From assembly GCA_035272265.1 (NCBI GenBank), contig DATEQV010000492.1, positions 1 to 30,906 on the forward strand: 30,906 bases of DNA, read 5' to 3'. Below the pieces are notes generated by a model that was given only the letters and a program-made list of their open reading frames with translations, ran no database searches and was not told the DNA's origin. This document shows, piece by piece, positions 1 through 8,277 of the stretch; within the stretch, counting starts at the first letter, position 1, and each line of letters starts with the position of its first letter. A program made the translations under genes and the position numbers. Source of the stretch: Acidisphaera sp035272265 (lineage in GTDB: Bacteria > Pseudomonadota > Alphaproteobacteria > Acetobacterales > Acetobacteraceae).

Positions 1-1
1 T

Positions 2-421
2 TTCATCCTCTGCGGCGCGGGCGCGAAGTTCGCGCTATCGGAAACCAGCCTCGGCCTGGTGCCGGCGCAGATCGCGCCGCACGTGGTCGCCCGCGTCGGC
101 CTCGCCACCGCCAAGCGCCTCGCCCTGACCGCCGCTCGGCTGGACGGAACCGAAGCCGTCGCGATCGGGCTCGCCGACTCCGCGCACACCGACGCGGCAT
201 CGGTGGACGCTGCGCTGGCCACGCTGCTGGACGGCATCGGCCGCTGCGCGCCGGGCGCCAACGCTGCGACCAAGCGTCTGCTCGCCGAAGCGTCGCGCGC
301 GACGCCGGAGTTCATCACCCACGCCGCTGACGTGTTCGCCGAAAGCCTGACCGGCGAAGAAGGCCGCGAGGGCATCGCTGCCTTCGCCGAACGCCGCAAG
401 CCGCGCTGGACGTCGCGATGA
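2..421 (+). CDS. Enoyl-CoA hydratase/isomerase, C-terminal part (5' end outside window)
   Basis: The reading frame is open from the first bases of the window, so only the last 139 residues of a crotonase-family protein are present. The visible part begins in the crotonase core (CGAGAKFALSETSLGLVPA, the segment that follows the oxyanion hole in this family) and ends with the C-terminal helix GREGIAAFAERRKPRW, which is typical of family members of about 260 residues. The TGA stop overlaps the ATG of the next gene (ATGA), showing translational coupling to a biotin carboxylase. The pair hydratase plus biotin-carboxylase subunit matches the liuC-liuD order of leucine catabolism, so methylglutaconyl-CoA hydratase is the most likely role. 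The catalytic glutamates lie upstream or cannot be assigned, so substrate specificity is inferred from context only. Confidence 0.85.
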   Translation, partial: FILCGAGAKFALSETSLGLVPAQIAPHVVARVGLATAKRLALTAARLDGTEAVAIGLADSAHTDAASVDAALATLLDGIGRCAPGANAATKRLLAEASRATPEFITHAADVFAESLTGEEGREGIAAFAERRKPRWTSR

Positions 422-2334
422 TCCGCACGCTGCTGATCGCCAATCGCGGCGAGATCGCCTGCCGCGTCATCCGCGCGGCGCGCGCGCGCGGCCTGCGCAC
501 CGTCGCCGTCTTCAGCGACGCCGATGCCGGAACGCCGCACACGCAGCAGGCCGACCTCGCCCTGCGCATCGGCCCCGCGCCGGCGGCGCAGAGCTACCTC
601 GACGCCGGCGCGATCATCGCCGCCGCGCAAGCCTGTGGCGCCGACGCGGTGCATCCCGGCTACGGCTTCCTGTCGGAGAACGCCGACTTCGCCGAAGCCT
701 GCGCGGCCGCCGGGCTGATCTTCGTCGGCCCGCCCCCGCAGGCGATCCGCGCCATGGGCGACAAGGCCGCCGCCAAGCGCCGCATGATCGCCGCCGGCGT
801 GCCCTGCGTGCCCGGCTACGAGGGCACCGTACAGTCGGACGCGGCCTTGGCGGAAGCCGCCGCGCGCATCGGCACGCCGCTGATGCTGAAGGCGGCGGCG
901 GGCGGCGGCGGACGCGGCATGCGGCGCGTCGCGGCGATCGACGACCTGCCGCAGGCATTGGCCGAAGCACAGGCCGAGGCGCTGGCTGCATTCGGCTCGG
1001 CCGACATGCTGATCGAACGCATCATCCCCGCGGCGCGCCACGTCGAGATCCAGGTGCTCGCCGACACGCACGGCGCCTGCGTGCATCTGGGCGAGCGCGA
1101 CTGCTCCGTGCAGCGCCGCCACCAGAAGCTGATCGAGGAAAGCCCCGTGCTCGATTCTGCCACCCGCGCCCGGATGGGCGAGGCGGCGGTGCACGCCGCG
1201 CAGGCCGTCGGCTATGTCGGCGCCGGCACGGTGGAGTTCCTGCTCGACGAAGCCGGAAACTTTTACTTCCTCGAGATGAACACCCGCCTGCAGGTCGAAC
1301 ACCCGGTCACGGAGGTGGTTACCGGCGTCGACCTGGTCGACCTCCAGCTCGCCGTCGCGGACGGCGAACCGCTGCCCTTCATGCTGGCCGACATCGTGCT
1401 TCGCGGCCACGCGATCGAGGCACGGCTCTATGCCGAGGACGCGAACTTCGTCCCGCAGACCGGACGCATCGCCCTGTGGCGGCCGGCATCCGGCGTGCGC
1501 GTCGATCACGGCATCGCCACCGGCCAGGAGATCACGCCGCATTACGACGCGATGCTGGCCAAGCTGATCGCCCACGCGCCGACCCGGTCAGCGGCGATCG
1601 CGAAACTGCGCCGCGCGCTCGACGAGACCGTGCTGCTCGGCCTCGTGACCAATCGCGACACGCTACGCGACATCCTCGACAGCCTGGCGTTCCGCGACGG
1701 CGCGGTGACGACGGACTGGCTCGACGCACAGCCTGCCGTGCCCCCACCCACCGTCTCGCCCGATCTGCTGGCGCTGGCCGCGCTGCTGCTGGTCGATCAC
1801 GGCAACCGCTGGCAGCCCGCGCGCTGGCTGGCGCATCCGCTCGCACTCCGCGCCGCCGACACCTCGCACCGCCTGCACGCCGCCGCCGAGGACGGCGGCT
1901 GGCGCATCGAGGGCGACGGCTGGACTCGCCGCCTGCGCACGCTGTCGCGCGAGCCCGGCCGCATCGTCGTCATCGAGGACAACGCCGAGCGCAGCGCCGC
2001 CTACGCGCAGGACGGCGACGTGCTGCACGTCCAGTGCGACGGGGTCGCGGCGACCGTCGTCGACGCCACCTACGCGCCGCCCGCGCGCGAGGAGCCGGGT
2101 GCGGCCGACGGCATGCTGCGCGCGCCGATCGCCGGCACCGTGCGCAGTGTCGCCGCCGCACCGGGCGATGCAGTGGCGCAAGGCGACGTGCTGGCAGTGC
2201 TGGAGGCGATGAAGATGCGCATGCCGCTCGCCGCCCCCGTCGCCGGCATCGTCGATTCGATCGCCGCCGAGGGCGAGACGGTCGCCGCCCGCGCGGTGGT
2301 CGTGCGGCTGCGCATCGCGGAGGAGACGGCATGA
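418..2334 (+). CDS. Acyl-CoA carboxylase biotin carboxylase/BCCP subunit (methylcrotonyl-CoA carboxylase alpha-like)
   Basis: This 638-residue protein has the domain order of acyl-CoA carboxylase alpha subunits: an N-terminal biotin carboxylase domain (MIRTLLIANRGEIACRVIRAA), an ATP-grasp region with the glycine-rich GGGGRGMR loop near residues 160-167, the EMNTRLQVEHPVTE active-site segment, a linker, and a C-terminal biotinyl domain with EAMKM, where K599 is the biotin acceptor. It would carboxylate biotin with ATP and bicarbonate for transfer to an acyl-CoA by a separate beta subunit, which is not in the window. Length and the upstream hydratase favour methylcrotonyl-CoA carboxylase (LiuD/MccA) over propionyl- or acetyl-CoA carboxylase; sequence alone does not exclude those. 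Both ends overlap neighbours by ATGA, so the gene sits inside a tightly coupled operon. Confidence 0.9.
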   Translation: MIRTLLIANRGEIACRVIRAARARGLRTVAVFSDADAGTPHTQQADLALRIGPAPAAQSYLDAGAIIAAAQACGADAVHPGYGFLSENADFAEACAAAGLIFVGPPPQAIRAMGDKAAAKRRMIAAGVPCVPGYEGTVQSDAALAEAAARIGTPLMLKAAAGGGGRGMRRVAAIDDLPQALAEAQAEALAAFGSADMLIERIIPAARHVEIQVLADTHGACVHLGERDCSVQRRHQKLIEESPVLDSATRARMGEAAVHAAQAVGYVGAGTVEFLLDEAGNFYFLEMNTRLQVEHPVTEVVTGVDLVDLQLAVADGEPLPFMLADIVLRGHAIEARLYAEDANFVPQTGRIALWRPASGVRVDHGIATGQEITPHYDAMLAKLIAHAPTRSAAIAKLRRALDETVLLGLVTNRDTLRDILDSLAFRDGAVTTDWLDAQPAVPPPTVSPDLLALAALLLVDHGNRWQPARWLAHPLALRAADTSHRLHAAAEDGGWRIEGDGWTRRLRTLSREPGRIVVIEDNAERSAAYAQDGDVLHVQCDGVAATVVDATYAPPAREEPGAADGMLRAPIAGTVRSVAAAPGDAVAQGDVLAVLEAMKMRMPLAAPVAGIVDSIAAEGETVAARAVVVRLRIAEETA

Positions 2335-3203
2335 ACGACGACGCGGTGACGATCACCTGCGCGGTCAACGGCGTGCTGACCGACCCGCGCACGCATCCCG
2401 TGCCGGTCACGCCGGCCGAGATCGCCCAATCCGTCCGCCGCGCCCACGACGCCGGCGCGACGATCGCGCATATCCACTGGCGCCGGCAGGAACCCGGGCG
2501 CGGATACCTCGGCTCCTGGGACCCGGACGTGGCCGGCGCCATCGTCGATGCCGTCCGCGCAGCCGTGCCCGACATCATCGTCAACGCCACCACCGGCACG
2601 CCGGGCCGCGACGTCAGCGGCCCGATCGCGTGCCTGCGCCGCGTGCGCCCGGAACTGGCGGCGGCGAACGCGGGTTCGCTGAACTACCTCAAGGCGAAGG
2701 CGGACGGCACCTGGGCCTGGCCGCCGATGCTGTTCGACAACACGCCCGACAAGCTCGCCGAGATGCTGGCGGCGATGCGCGAGGTCGGCGCGGTGCCCGA
2801 ATTCGAGTGTTTCGACATCGGCATCGTCCGCTCGGTCGGCCTCTATGTGCAGACCGGCATGACCTCGCCGGCGCCCTACGTGAACTTCGTCATGGGCGTC
2901 GCATCGGGCATGCCGGCGGATGCCGATCTGCTGCCGATCCTGCTGCGCCACGCGCCGGCGGGCGCGTCGTGGCAGGTCACCGCCATCGGCCGGCAGGAGA
3001 TCTGGCCGCTGCACCAGCGCTGCGCCGAACTCGGCGGCCAGCTGCGCAGCGGGCTGGAGGACACGTTCTACCTGCCCGACGGCACCCGTGCGACGGAGAA
3101 TGCGCAGATCGTCGAAGCGCTCGCCGACTGTGCCCGCCGCGCCGGCCGCCGCATCGCCACGCCGGCCGAGGCGCGGGCGCGGCTCGCCGCACACCACACC
3201 TGA
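2331..3203 (+). CDS. Beta-keto acid cleavage enzyme family protein (BKACE, DUF849)
   Basis: The start ATG overlaps the stop of the carboxylase gene, giving 290 residues, a normal BKACE length. Visible family signatures are the zinc-binding HIHWR motif (H47, H49) and the later GLEDT motif (E243, D244), which correspond to the zinc ligands and acidic residues of the characterised Kce enzyme. BKACE proteins condense a beta-keto acid with acetyl-CoA to give acetoacetate and a new CoA ester; 3-keto-5-aminohexanoate is the founding substrate, and many family members act on other keto acids. The surrounding operon (hydratase, biotin carboxylase, acyl-CoA ligase) suggests a role in acyl-CoA breakdown that produces or uses acetoacetate. 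The actual substrate cannot be read from the sequence. Confidence 0.85.
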   Translation: MNDDAVTITCAVNGVLTDPRTHPVPVTPAEIAQSVRRAHDAGATIAHIHWRRQEPGRGYLGSWDPDVAGAIVDAVRAAVPDIIVNATTGTPGRDVSGPIACLRRVRPELAAANAGSLNYLKAKADGTWAWPPMLFDNTPDKLAEMLAAMREVGAVPEFECFDIGIVRSVGLYVQTGMTSPAPYVNFVMGVASGMPADADLLPILLRHAPAGASWQVTAIGRQEIWPLHQRCAELGGQLRSGLEDTFYLPDGTRATENAQIVEALADCARRAGRRIATPAEARARLAAHHT

Positions 3204-3227
3204 CACGCGCAGCACGGAGGGAACGCG

Positions 3228-4871
3228 ATGTTCGGCCTGATGATGGACGAACCGCTGCTGCTCTCGGGACTGATCGACTACGCCGCCGACGCGCACGGCA
3301 CGACGGAGATCGTCGCGCGCGAGATCGAAGGCGACATCGTGCGCACCACCTATGCCGAGGCGAACCGCCGCGCCAAGCGCCTCGCCTGCGCGCTGATGCG
3401 CCTCGGCATCGCGGCGGGCGACCGCGTGGGCACGCTGGCGTGGAACACACGCCGTCACTTCGAATCGTTCTACGGCGTCATGGGCTTCGGCGCGGTGCTG
3501 CACACGATCAACCCGCGCCTGCACGCGGACCAGCTCGTCTACATCATCGACCACGCCGAGGACGCGTGCGTAATGGTCGACTCGGCAACCCTGCCGATCG
3601 CGGAGGCGATCGCCCCTCGCCTGCCCCGCGTGCGCCACTGGATCGTCATGGCCGCGCCCGAGCGCATGCCGGCGACCACCCTGCCCGGCGCACTGTGTTT
3701 CGATGCGCTGATCGCCGCCGAGGACGACGGCTATGCGTGGCCGCGCTTCGACGAACGCAGCGCGTCCTCGATCTGCTACACCTCCGGCACCACCGGCAAC
3801 CCGAAGGGCGTGGTCTACTCGCATCGCGCCAACGTGTTGCAGACGATGCTGCTGTCGAGCGGCTTCTTCCTGCCGGGCATGCGTAACGGCGCGCGCGAGG
3901 TGCTGATGCCGCTCGCCCCGATGTTCCACGGCAACGCGTGGGATATGCCGTACGTGTCCTGCTACATCGGCGCGAAGCTCGTGCTGCCCGGCCGCCACTA
4001 CGAACCCGACAAGCTCTACGAGCTGTTCGCGACCGAGGAGGTCACGGCCAGCGCCGGCGTGCCGACGTTCTGGCTCATCCTGCTCGACTGGCTCGACCGC
4101 ACCGGCAACAAGCTGCCGAAGCTGCGCCAGACCCTCTCATCCGGCTCCGCGCCGCCGCGCATGCTGGTCGAGCGGCTGCTGCGCGACTACGGCATCGAGT
4201 ACCTACAGTGTTTCGGCATGACGGAGGCGCTGGGCGTCAGCGCGCCGACGCTGCGCCCGGGCGACGCCGACCTGCCGGAGGACGAGCAGATGATCCGCCG
4301 CCTGCGCTCCGGCCGCCCGATCTATGCTGCGCGCTACCGCGTGGTGGACGATAACGGAGAGGCGGTACCGGCGGACGGCCGCACGGTCGGACACATCCGC
4401 ATCAAAGGCCCGTGGATCGCATCGGGCTACTACAAGCAGGAAAGCGTGCTCGACGAGGACGGCTGGCTGCCGACCGGCGATCTCGGCGTGATCGACCCGG
4501 ACGGCTACCTGCTGCTGACCGGCCGCGAAAAGGACGTGATCAAGTCGGGCGGCGAGTGGATCAGCAGCATCCAGCTCGAAGACGCGGCGGTGAGCCATCC
4601 GGAGGTGATGCAGGCCGCCGTGATCGGCGTGGCGCACCCGAAATGGCAGGAGCGTCCACTGCTGATCGCCGTGCGCAAGCCCGGCAGCACGCTCGACGGG
4701 GCGGCCTTGCTGGCGCATCTGCGCGCGCGCGTCGCAAGCTGGTGGCTGCCCGACGCGGTGGAGTTCGTCGATGCGCTGCCGATGACCGGCACCGGCAAAG
4801 TCCACAAGCTCACCCTGCGCCAGCACTACGCCGGCTACCGCCTGCCCGGAACGATATCGGAACGTGCCTAG
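3228..4871 (+). CDS. AMP-forming fatty acyl-CoA ligase (AlkK/FadD-type)
   Basis: This 547-residue ANL-superfamily ligase starts at an ATG preceded by GGAGGG. It shows the P-loop-like YTSGTTGNPKG motif at residues 184-194, a GMTEALG adenylate-binding motif, the hinge region TGDLGVIDPDGYLLLTGREKD and the C-terminal catalytic lysine K524 in TGTGKVHK. Such enzymes activate a carboxylic acid with ATP to an acyl-adenylate and then to the CoA thioester. Length and motif style resemble medium-chain AlkK-type ligases. It is the last gene of the liu-like operon, 24 bp after the BKACE gene and just before a hairpin terminator, so it probably supplies or salvages the CoA substrate of this pathway. Substrate chain length is not determined. 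Confidence 0.9.
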   Translation: MFGLMMDEPLLLSGLIDYAADAHGTTEIVAREIEGDIVRTTYAEANRRAKRLACALMRLGIAAGDRVGTLAWNTRRHFESFYGVMGFGAVLHTINPRLHADQLVYIIDHAEDACVMVDSATLPIAEAIAPRLPRVRHWIVMAAPERMPATTLPGALCFDALIAAEDDGYAWPRFDERSASSICYTSGTTGNPKGVVYSHRANVLQTMLLSSGFFLPGMRNGAREVLMPLAPMFHGNAWDMPYVSCYIGAKLVLPGRHYEPDKLYELFATEEVTASAGVPTFWLILLDWLDRTGNKLPKLRQTLSSGSAPPRMLVERLLRDYGIEYLQCFGMTEALGVSAPTLRPGDADLPEDEQMIRRLRSGRPIYAARYRVVDDNGEAVPADGRTVGHIRIKGPWIASGYYKQESVLDEDGWLPTGDLGVIDPDGYLLLTGREKDVIKSGGEWISSIQLEDAAVSHPEVMQAAVIGVAHPKWQERPLLIAVRKPGSTLDGAALLAHLRARVASWWLPDAVEFVDALPMTGTGKVHKLTLRQHYAGYRLPGTISERA

Positions 4872-4893
4872 AGCGTGCTCCGCGCCTCCTGTC

Positions 4894-4948
4894 GGACGGC
4901 GGCGGTCGGGCGGGAAGCGCCTTGGCTGACTGCCGCCGTCCGGTTTTC
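4894..4948 (+). terminator. Hairpin terminator after the acyl-CoA ligase operon
   Basis: Two arms of 14 bases at 4894-4907 and 4928-4941 pair with a single G-T mismatch (GGACGGCGGCGGTC against GACTGCCGCCGTCC). They are followed by GGTTTTC. The hairpin starts 22 bp after the stop codon of the ligase gene, and the next gene begins about 110 bp later with its own ribosome-binding site, which fits an intrinsic terminator with a short T-run. Confidence 0.65.
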
Positions 4949-5056
4949 AAACGGCGTCCGCCGCGTGCTGCTTTGGCGATTGTCACGCCCAGGGGCGCGC
5001 CCTAGGCTTGTATCAACGCGTCACCGACGAGGGCGCGACTGGGGAGGTGGCCGGGC

Positions 5057-6688
5057 ATGAAAGTCGGCGACGCCATCGCGGACATCCTGCGTCGGGAGGG
5101 TGTCGAACTGTTGTTCGGCTACCCGGTCAACCACCTGATCGAATTTGCGGCGAAAGCCGGGATCCGTCCCATCATCGTTCGCCAGGAACGCGTCGGCCTG
5201 CACATGGCCGATGCCATCTCGCGGCTCAGTTCCGGCCGCAGCATCGGCGCCTTCTGCATGCAGCACGGACCGGGCACCGAAAACGCCTATGGCGGCGTTG
5301 CGCAATGCTTCGGCGAATCCGTGCCGGTGCTGGTGTTGCCGATGGGCTACCCGCGGCGGCTGTCGCAGATCAGCCCGAACTACAATCCGGTGATCAGCAT
5401 GGCGTCGGTCACCAAATCGGCCGAGAGCATCACGCTCCCCGCCGAACTGCCCAACATCATGCGCCGCGCGTTCACGCAGCTGCGCAACGGGCGGGGCGGC
5501 CCGGTGCTGGTCGAAATCCCAGGCGACGTGTTCAACGAGGAGATCGCCGAGCCGCTCGACTACCAGCCCGCGATCTGCGCACGTTCCGGCCCCGATCCAG
5601 AGGACGTGCGCCGTGCGGCGGCACTGCTCGCAGGCGCTGAGCGGCCGGTGATCTACGCCGGGCAGGGCGTCCACTACGCGCGTGCGTGGCCCGAGCTGCG
5701 CGCGCTGGCCGAGAAACTGGCCGCGCCGGTGCTGACCAGCCTTGGCGGGAAAAGCGCCTTCCCCGAGACCCATCCGCTGTCGCTTGGGTCGGGCGGCGTC
5801 GCCTACTCCCGCCAGGCGCATCACTTCCTGCACCGCGCCGACGTGATCCTCGGCGTCGGATGCAGCTTCACCGAGACCTCGTTCGCGATCGCCATGCCGA
5901 AGGGAAAGCGGGTCATTCACGCCACCCTCGATCCCGCGCACTTGAACAAGGACGTCCGCTGCGAGATCGGCCTGGTGGGCGACGCGGCGCTCACTCTGGC
6001 CGCGGTTGGCGCAGCACTCGACGGCCATTCGGTCGGACGCGACGCGGTCGGGGTCGCTGACGAGATCGCGCGGGTGCGCGCCGACTGGCTGGCTGAATGG
6101 ATGCCGCGGCTGACGTCGGACGAAGTCCCGCTCAGTCCCTATCGCGTGCTGTGGGACCTGCTGCACACGGTCGACCTCGACAACACGATCATCACGCACG
6201 ACGCGGGCAGCCCGCGCGATCAGCTGTCGCCGTTTTGGACCGCGACCAAGCCGCTGTCCTACATCGGGTGGGGCAAGACGACTCAGCTCGGCTACGGCCT
6301 GGGCCTCGCAATGGGGGCGAAGCTCGCTCGGCCCGACGCGCTGTGCATCAATGTCTGGGGAGATGCGGCGATCGGCTTCACGGGCATGGATTTCGAGACT
6401 GCCGTCCGTGAACGCATCCCGATCCTGTCGATCCTGCTGAACAACTTCAGCATGGCGATCGAATTGAAGGTGATGCCAATCAGCACCGAAAAGTATCGTG
6501 CGACCGACATCTCCGGCGACTACGCCGCGATGGCGCGTGCCTTCGGCGGCTATGGCGAGCGGGTCACCGATCCGGCGCAGGTCGTCCCGGCGTTCCGCCG
6601 CGGCATCGAGCAGACACGTGCGGGCACGCCCGCGCTGCTGGAGTTCGTCACCGCCAAGGAGACTCGGATCTCCAAGCCCGGCGCCTGA
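5057..6688 (+). CDS. Thiamine diphosphate-dependent enzyme, acetolactate synthase-like
   Basis: This 543-residue protein has the three-domain layout of the ThDP acetolactate synthase/benzoylformate decarboxylase superfamily. The N-terminal PYR domain carries the conserved glutamate (E44 in RQERVG), and the C-terminal PP domain carries the cofactor-binding GDAA at residues 435-438 and NN at 462-463. A GGGGAGG sequence lies 11 bp upstream of the ATG. The enolase-superfamily gene follows after 106 bp, so the two probably belong to one catabolic unit for a hydroxy- or keto-acid. The genuine biosynthetic synthase normally has an adjacent small regulatory subunit, absent here, so a catabolic carboligase or decarboxylase is more likely. 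A short GC hairpin (6689-6706) sits directly behind the stop codon. Exact reaction unknown. Confidence 0.85.
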   Translation: MKVGDAIADILRREGVELLFGYPVNHLIEFAAKAGIRPIIVRQERVGLHMADAISRLSSGRSIGAFCMQHGPGTENAYGGVAQCFGESVPVLVLPMGYPRRLSQISPNYNPVISMASVTKSAESITLPAELPNIMRRAFTQLRNGRGGPVLVEIPGDVFNEEIAEPLDYQPAICARSGPDPEDVRRAAALLAGAERPVIYAGQGVHYARAWPELRALAEKLAAPVLTSLGGKSAFPETHPLSLGSGGVAYSRQAHHFLHRADVILGVGCSFTETSFAIAMPKGKRVIHATLDPAHLNKDVRCEIGLVGDAALTLAAVGAALDGHSVGRDAVGVADEIARVRADWLAEWMPRLTSDEVPLSPYRVLWDLLHTVDLDNTIITHDAGSPRDQLSPFWTATKPLSYIGWGKTTQLGYGLGLAMGAKLARPDALCINVWGDAAIGFTGMDFETAVRERIPILSILLNNFSMAIELKVMPISTEKYRATDISGDYAAMARAFGGYGERVTDPAQVVPAFRRGIEQTRAGTPALLEFVTAKETRISKPGA

Positions 6689-6760
6689 GCCGCGCCAGCC
6701 CGCGGCCTATTCGTTACTACGTGTCGAGCCTGACCGGCGCGGTGAAGGCATAGCGGCGCA

Positions 6761-6770
6761 CACGATCGTG
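6761..6770. promoter_or_regulatory. Palindrome upstream of the enolase-family gene
   Basis: CACGATCGTG is a perfect 10-bp palindrome located 24 bp before the start codon of the enolase-superfamily gene. It could be a repressor operator, but symmetry and position are the only support, and short palindromes occur by chance in GC-rich DNA. Confidence 0.2.
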
Positions 6771-6794
6771 CCGCGGCACCCCAGGAGAGAGACG

Positions 6795-7970
6795 ATGAAG
6801 ATAGCCAGACTGGAGACGTTCCGCGCCGACGCGGGCTGGCGGCTGTTCTCGTTTCTGAAGATCGTCTCGGACGACGGCATCGAGGGCTGGTCCGAATACA
6901 ACGAAAGCTTCGGCAGCGCGGGACTGACATCAGTCATCGACGAACTCGGCGCCCTGATCGTCGGGCTCGATCCGAGCGCGTGGGAGCAGGTGGTCGCATT
7001 CCTGCAGATGAAGACCCGCCAGTCGCGCGGCGGGATCAACCAGCAGGCCATCGCAGCCATCGAGAACGCGCTGCTGGACATCGCGGCCAAGTCGCTCGGC
7101 GTGCCGGTCTACCGGATGCTTGGCGGCCCGGTGCGAACCCGCGTTCCGGTCTACTGGTCACACTTCGGCACCTATCGCGTGCGCAGCGCGGAGCTGATGG
7201 GCGTCCCGCCACTCCGGACCCTCGACGATCTGGCGAAGCACGCCGCCGAGGTGAAGCAGCGCGGCTTCCACGCACTGAAGACCAACATCCTCCCGTCGGA
7301 CGGCAAGACGCTCACCTCGTTCAATCCAGGATTCGGCCGCACCGGCGGATGGCCGGAACTGAACTGGGACAACCGAACGCTGCGCGCGGCGCACGATCAG
7401 CTTCGGGACATCCGCGACGCGATCGGACCCGACATGGGCCTGATGCTGGACATCAATTTCCATTTCAAGACCGAGGGGTTCCGCCGCGTCGCGGAGACGG
7501 TCGCACCGTTCGGACTGACGTGGCTCGAGGTCGACACGCACGACGCGCCGTCGCTCCGGCTGATCCGCGATGTCGCCCCCTGCCCGATCGCCTCGTGCGA
7601 GACGCTGTGCGGGCGCCGCGACTTCAAGCCGTTCTTCGAAAGCTACGCCATGGACGTCGCGATCATCGACGTGGTGTGGAACGGTTTGGCCGAGAGCCTG
7701 AAGATCGCGTCGATGGCCGACGTGTACGAGATCAACACCGCGCCGCATAATTTCTACGGCCATCTCTGCAGCATGATCAGCGCCCACTTTTCGGCGCTCG
7801 TACCGAACTTTCGCATGATGGAAGTCGACATCGACAGCGCGCCCTGGCGCGACGAATTCTACGACCAGCCGCCGGTGATCGAGGACGGCACGCTGGTGCT
7901 GCCGACGCGGCCCGGCTGGGGAATCGCGGTCAACGAAGCGGCGGTGCGCGCGCGACGCCCCAACGGCTGA
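6795..7970 (+). CDS. Enolase superfamily enzyme, mandelate racemase/muconate lactonizing type
   Basis: The start chosen is the ATG behind AGGAGAGAG, giving 391 residues, a typical length. The N-terminal capping domain is followed by the TIM barrel with the three metal ligands D219 (LDIN), E245 (WLEVD) and E269 (CETL), a second-strand lysine K162 in LKTN, and a late H318 (APHNF) with D292 as a possible dyad partner. These match the mandelate racemase subgroup, whose members racemise or dehydrate sugar acids and similar carboxylates in the cytoplasm. The K-x-N form at the second strand differs from the classic K-x-K of racemases, so dehydration by a His-based mechanism seems likelier. Neighbours are a ThDP enzyme and a 2-hydroxyacid dehydrogenase fragment. 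Substrate unknown. Confidence 0.85.
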   Translation: MKIARLETFRADAGWRLFSFLKIVSDDGIEGWSEYNESFGSAGLTSVIDELGALIVGLDPSAWEQVVAFLQMKTRQSRGGINQQAIAAIENALLDIAAKSLGVPVYRMLGGPVRTRVPVYWSHFGTYRVRSAELMGVPPLRTLDDLAKHAAEVKQRGFHALKTNILPSDGKTLTSFNPGFGRTGGWPELNWDNRTLRAAHDQLRDIRDAIGPDMGLMLDINFHFKTEGFRRVAETVAPFGLTWLEVDTHDAPSLRLIRDVAPCPIASCETLCGRRDFKPFFESYAMDVAIIDVVWNGLAESLKIASMADVYEINTAPHNFYGHLCSMISAHFSALVPNFRMMEVDIDSAPWRDEFYDQPPVIEDGTLVLPTRPGWGIAVNEAAVRARRPNG

Positions 7971-7981
7971 GGGAAACCGCA

Positions 7982-8179
7982 ATGGCCAAGTTCAAAATCG
8001 TCACGCCAGCCGCCGCCAGCTTCACCACCGCGGGCGGCGGCTACGATCACGAGATGGAGGCGCTCCGCGGCCTGGATGCCGAGATCATCGAGGCGCCGGC
8101 CAACGAAGCGGATGTCATCGCCGCCGCGCGCGATGCCGATGCGGTTTACGCGAAGGGCATGGGGCCGGAGCAGCCCTGA
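7982..8179 (+). pseudogene. Truncated D-isomer-specific 2-hydroxyacid dehydrogenase (N-terminal fragment)
   Basis: Only 65 codons remain. They look like the N-terminal start of a SerA/D-3-phosphoglycerate-dehydrogenase-like protein (MAKFKIVTPA at the start, then DADVIAAARDADAVYAKG-like sequence, the first strand and helix pairs of the substrate-binding domain). Full family members have more than 300 residues, with an NAD-binding Rossmann domain and Arg-Glu-His catalytic residues, all missing here. The frame runs into unrelated sequence (GPEQP) and stops 23 bp before the 3' end of the tRNA-Gln gene. The gene follows the enolase-family gene by 11 bp, so it was the third gene of that unit. The truncation at a tRNA 3' end points to a recombination or deletion junction. 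Confidence 0.7.
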
Positions 8180-8202
8180 CGCATACCGGACCATCGCGTG
8201 CT

Positions 8203-8277
8203 TGGCTGGGGCGGGAGGATTCGAACCTCCGCATGGCGGAATCAAAATCCGCTGCCTTACCGCTTGGCGACGCCCCA
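8203..8277 (-). tRNA. tRNA-Gln (anticodon TTG)
   Basis: The minus strand folds into a complete cloverleaf. The acceptor arm is TGGGGCG with CGCCCCA, the D-stem GCC/GGC, the anticodon stem GCGGA/TCCGC with loop TTTTGAT (anticodon TTG, glutamine), and the T-arm GGAGG-TTCGAAT-CCTCC. The discriminator G is followed by an encoded CCA (8205-8203). The first 21 bases of the tRNA are also the last codons and stop of ispE on the same strand. Its 3' end faces the broken dehydrogenase gene. Confidence 0.95.

Noticed and set aside
2070..3998. Long open frame on the minus strand opposite the carboxylase, BKACE and ligase genes
   Set aside because: It lies antisense to well-supported genes, has the histidine/arginine/glycine/valine-rich text typical of the complement of GC-rich codons, and shows no family motif.
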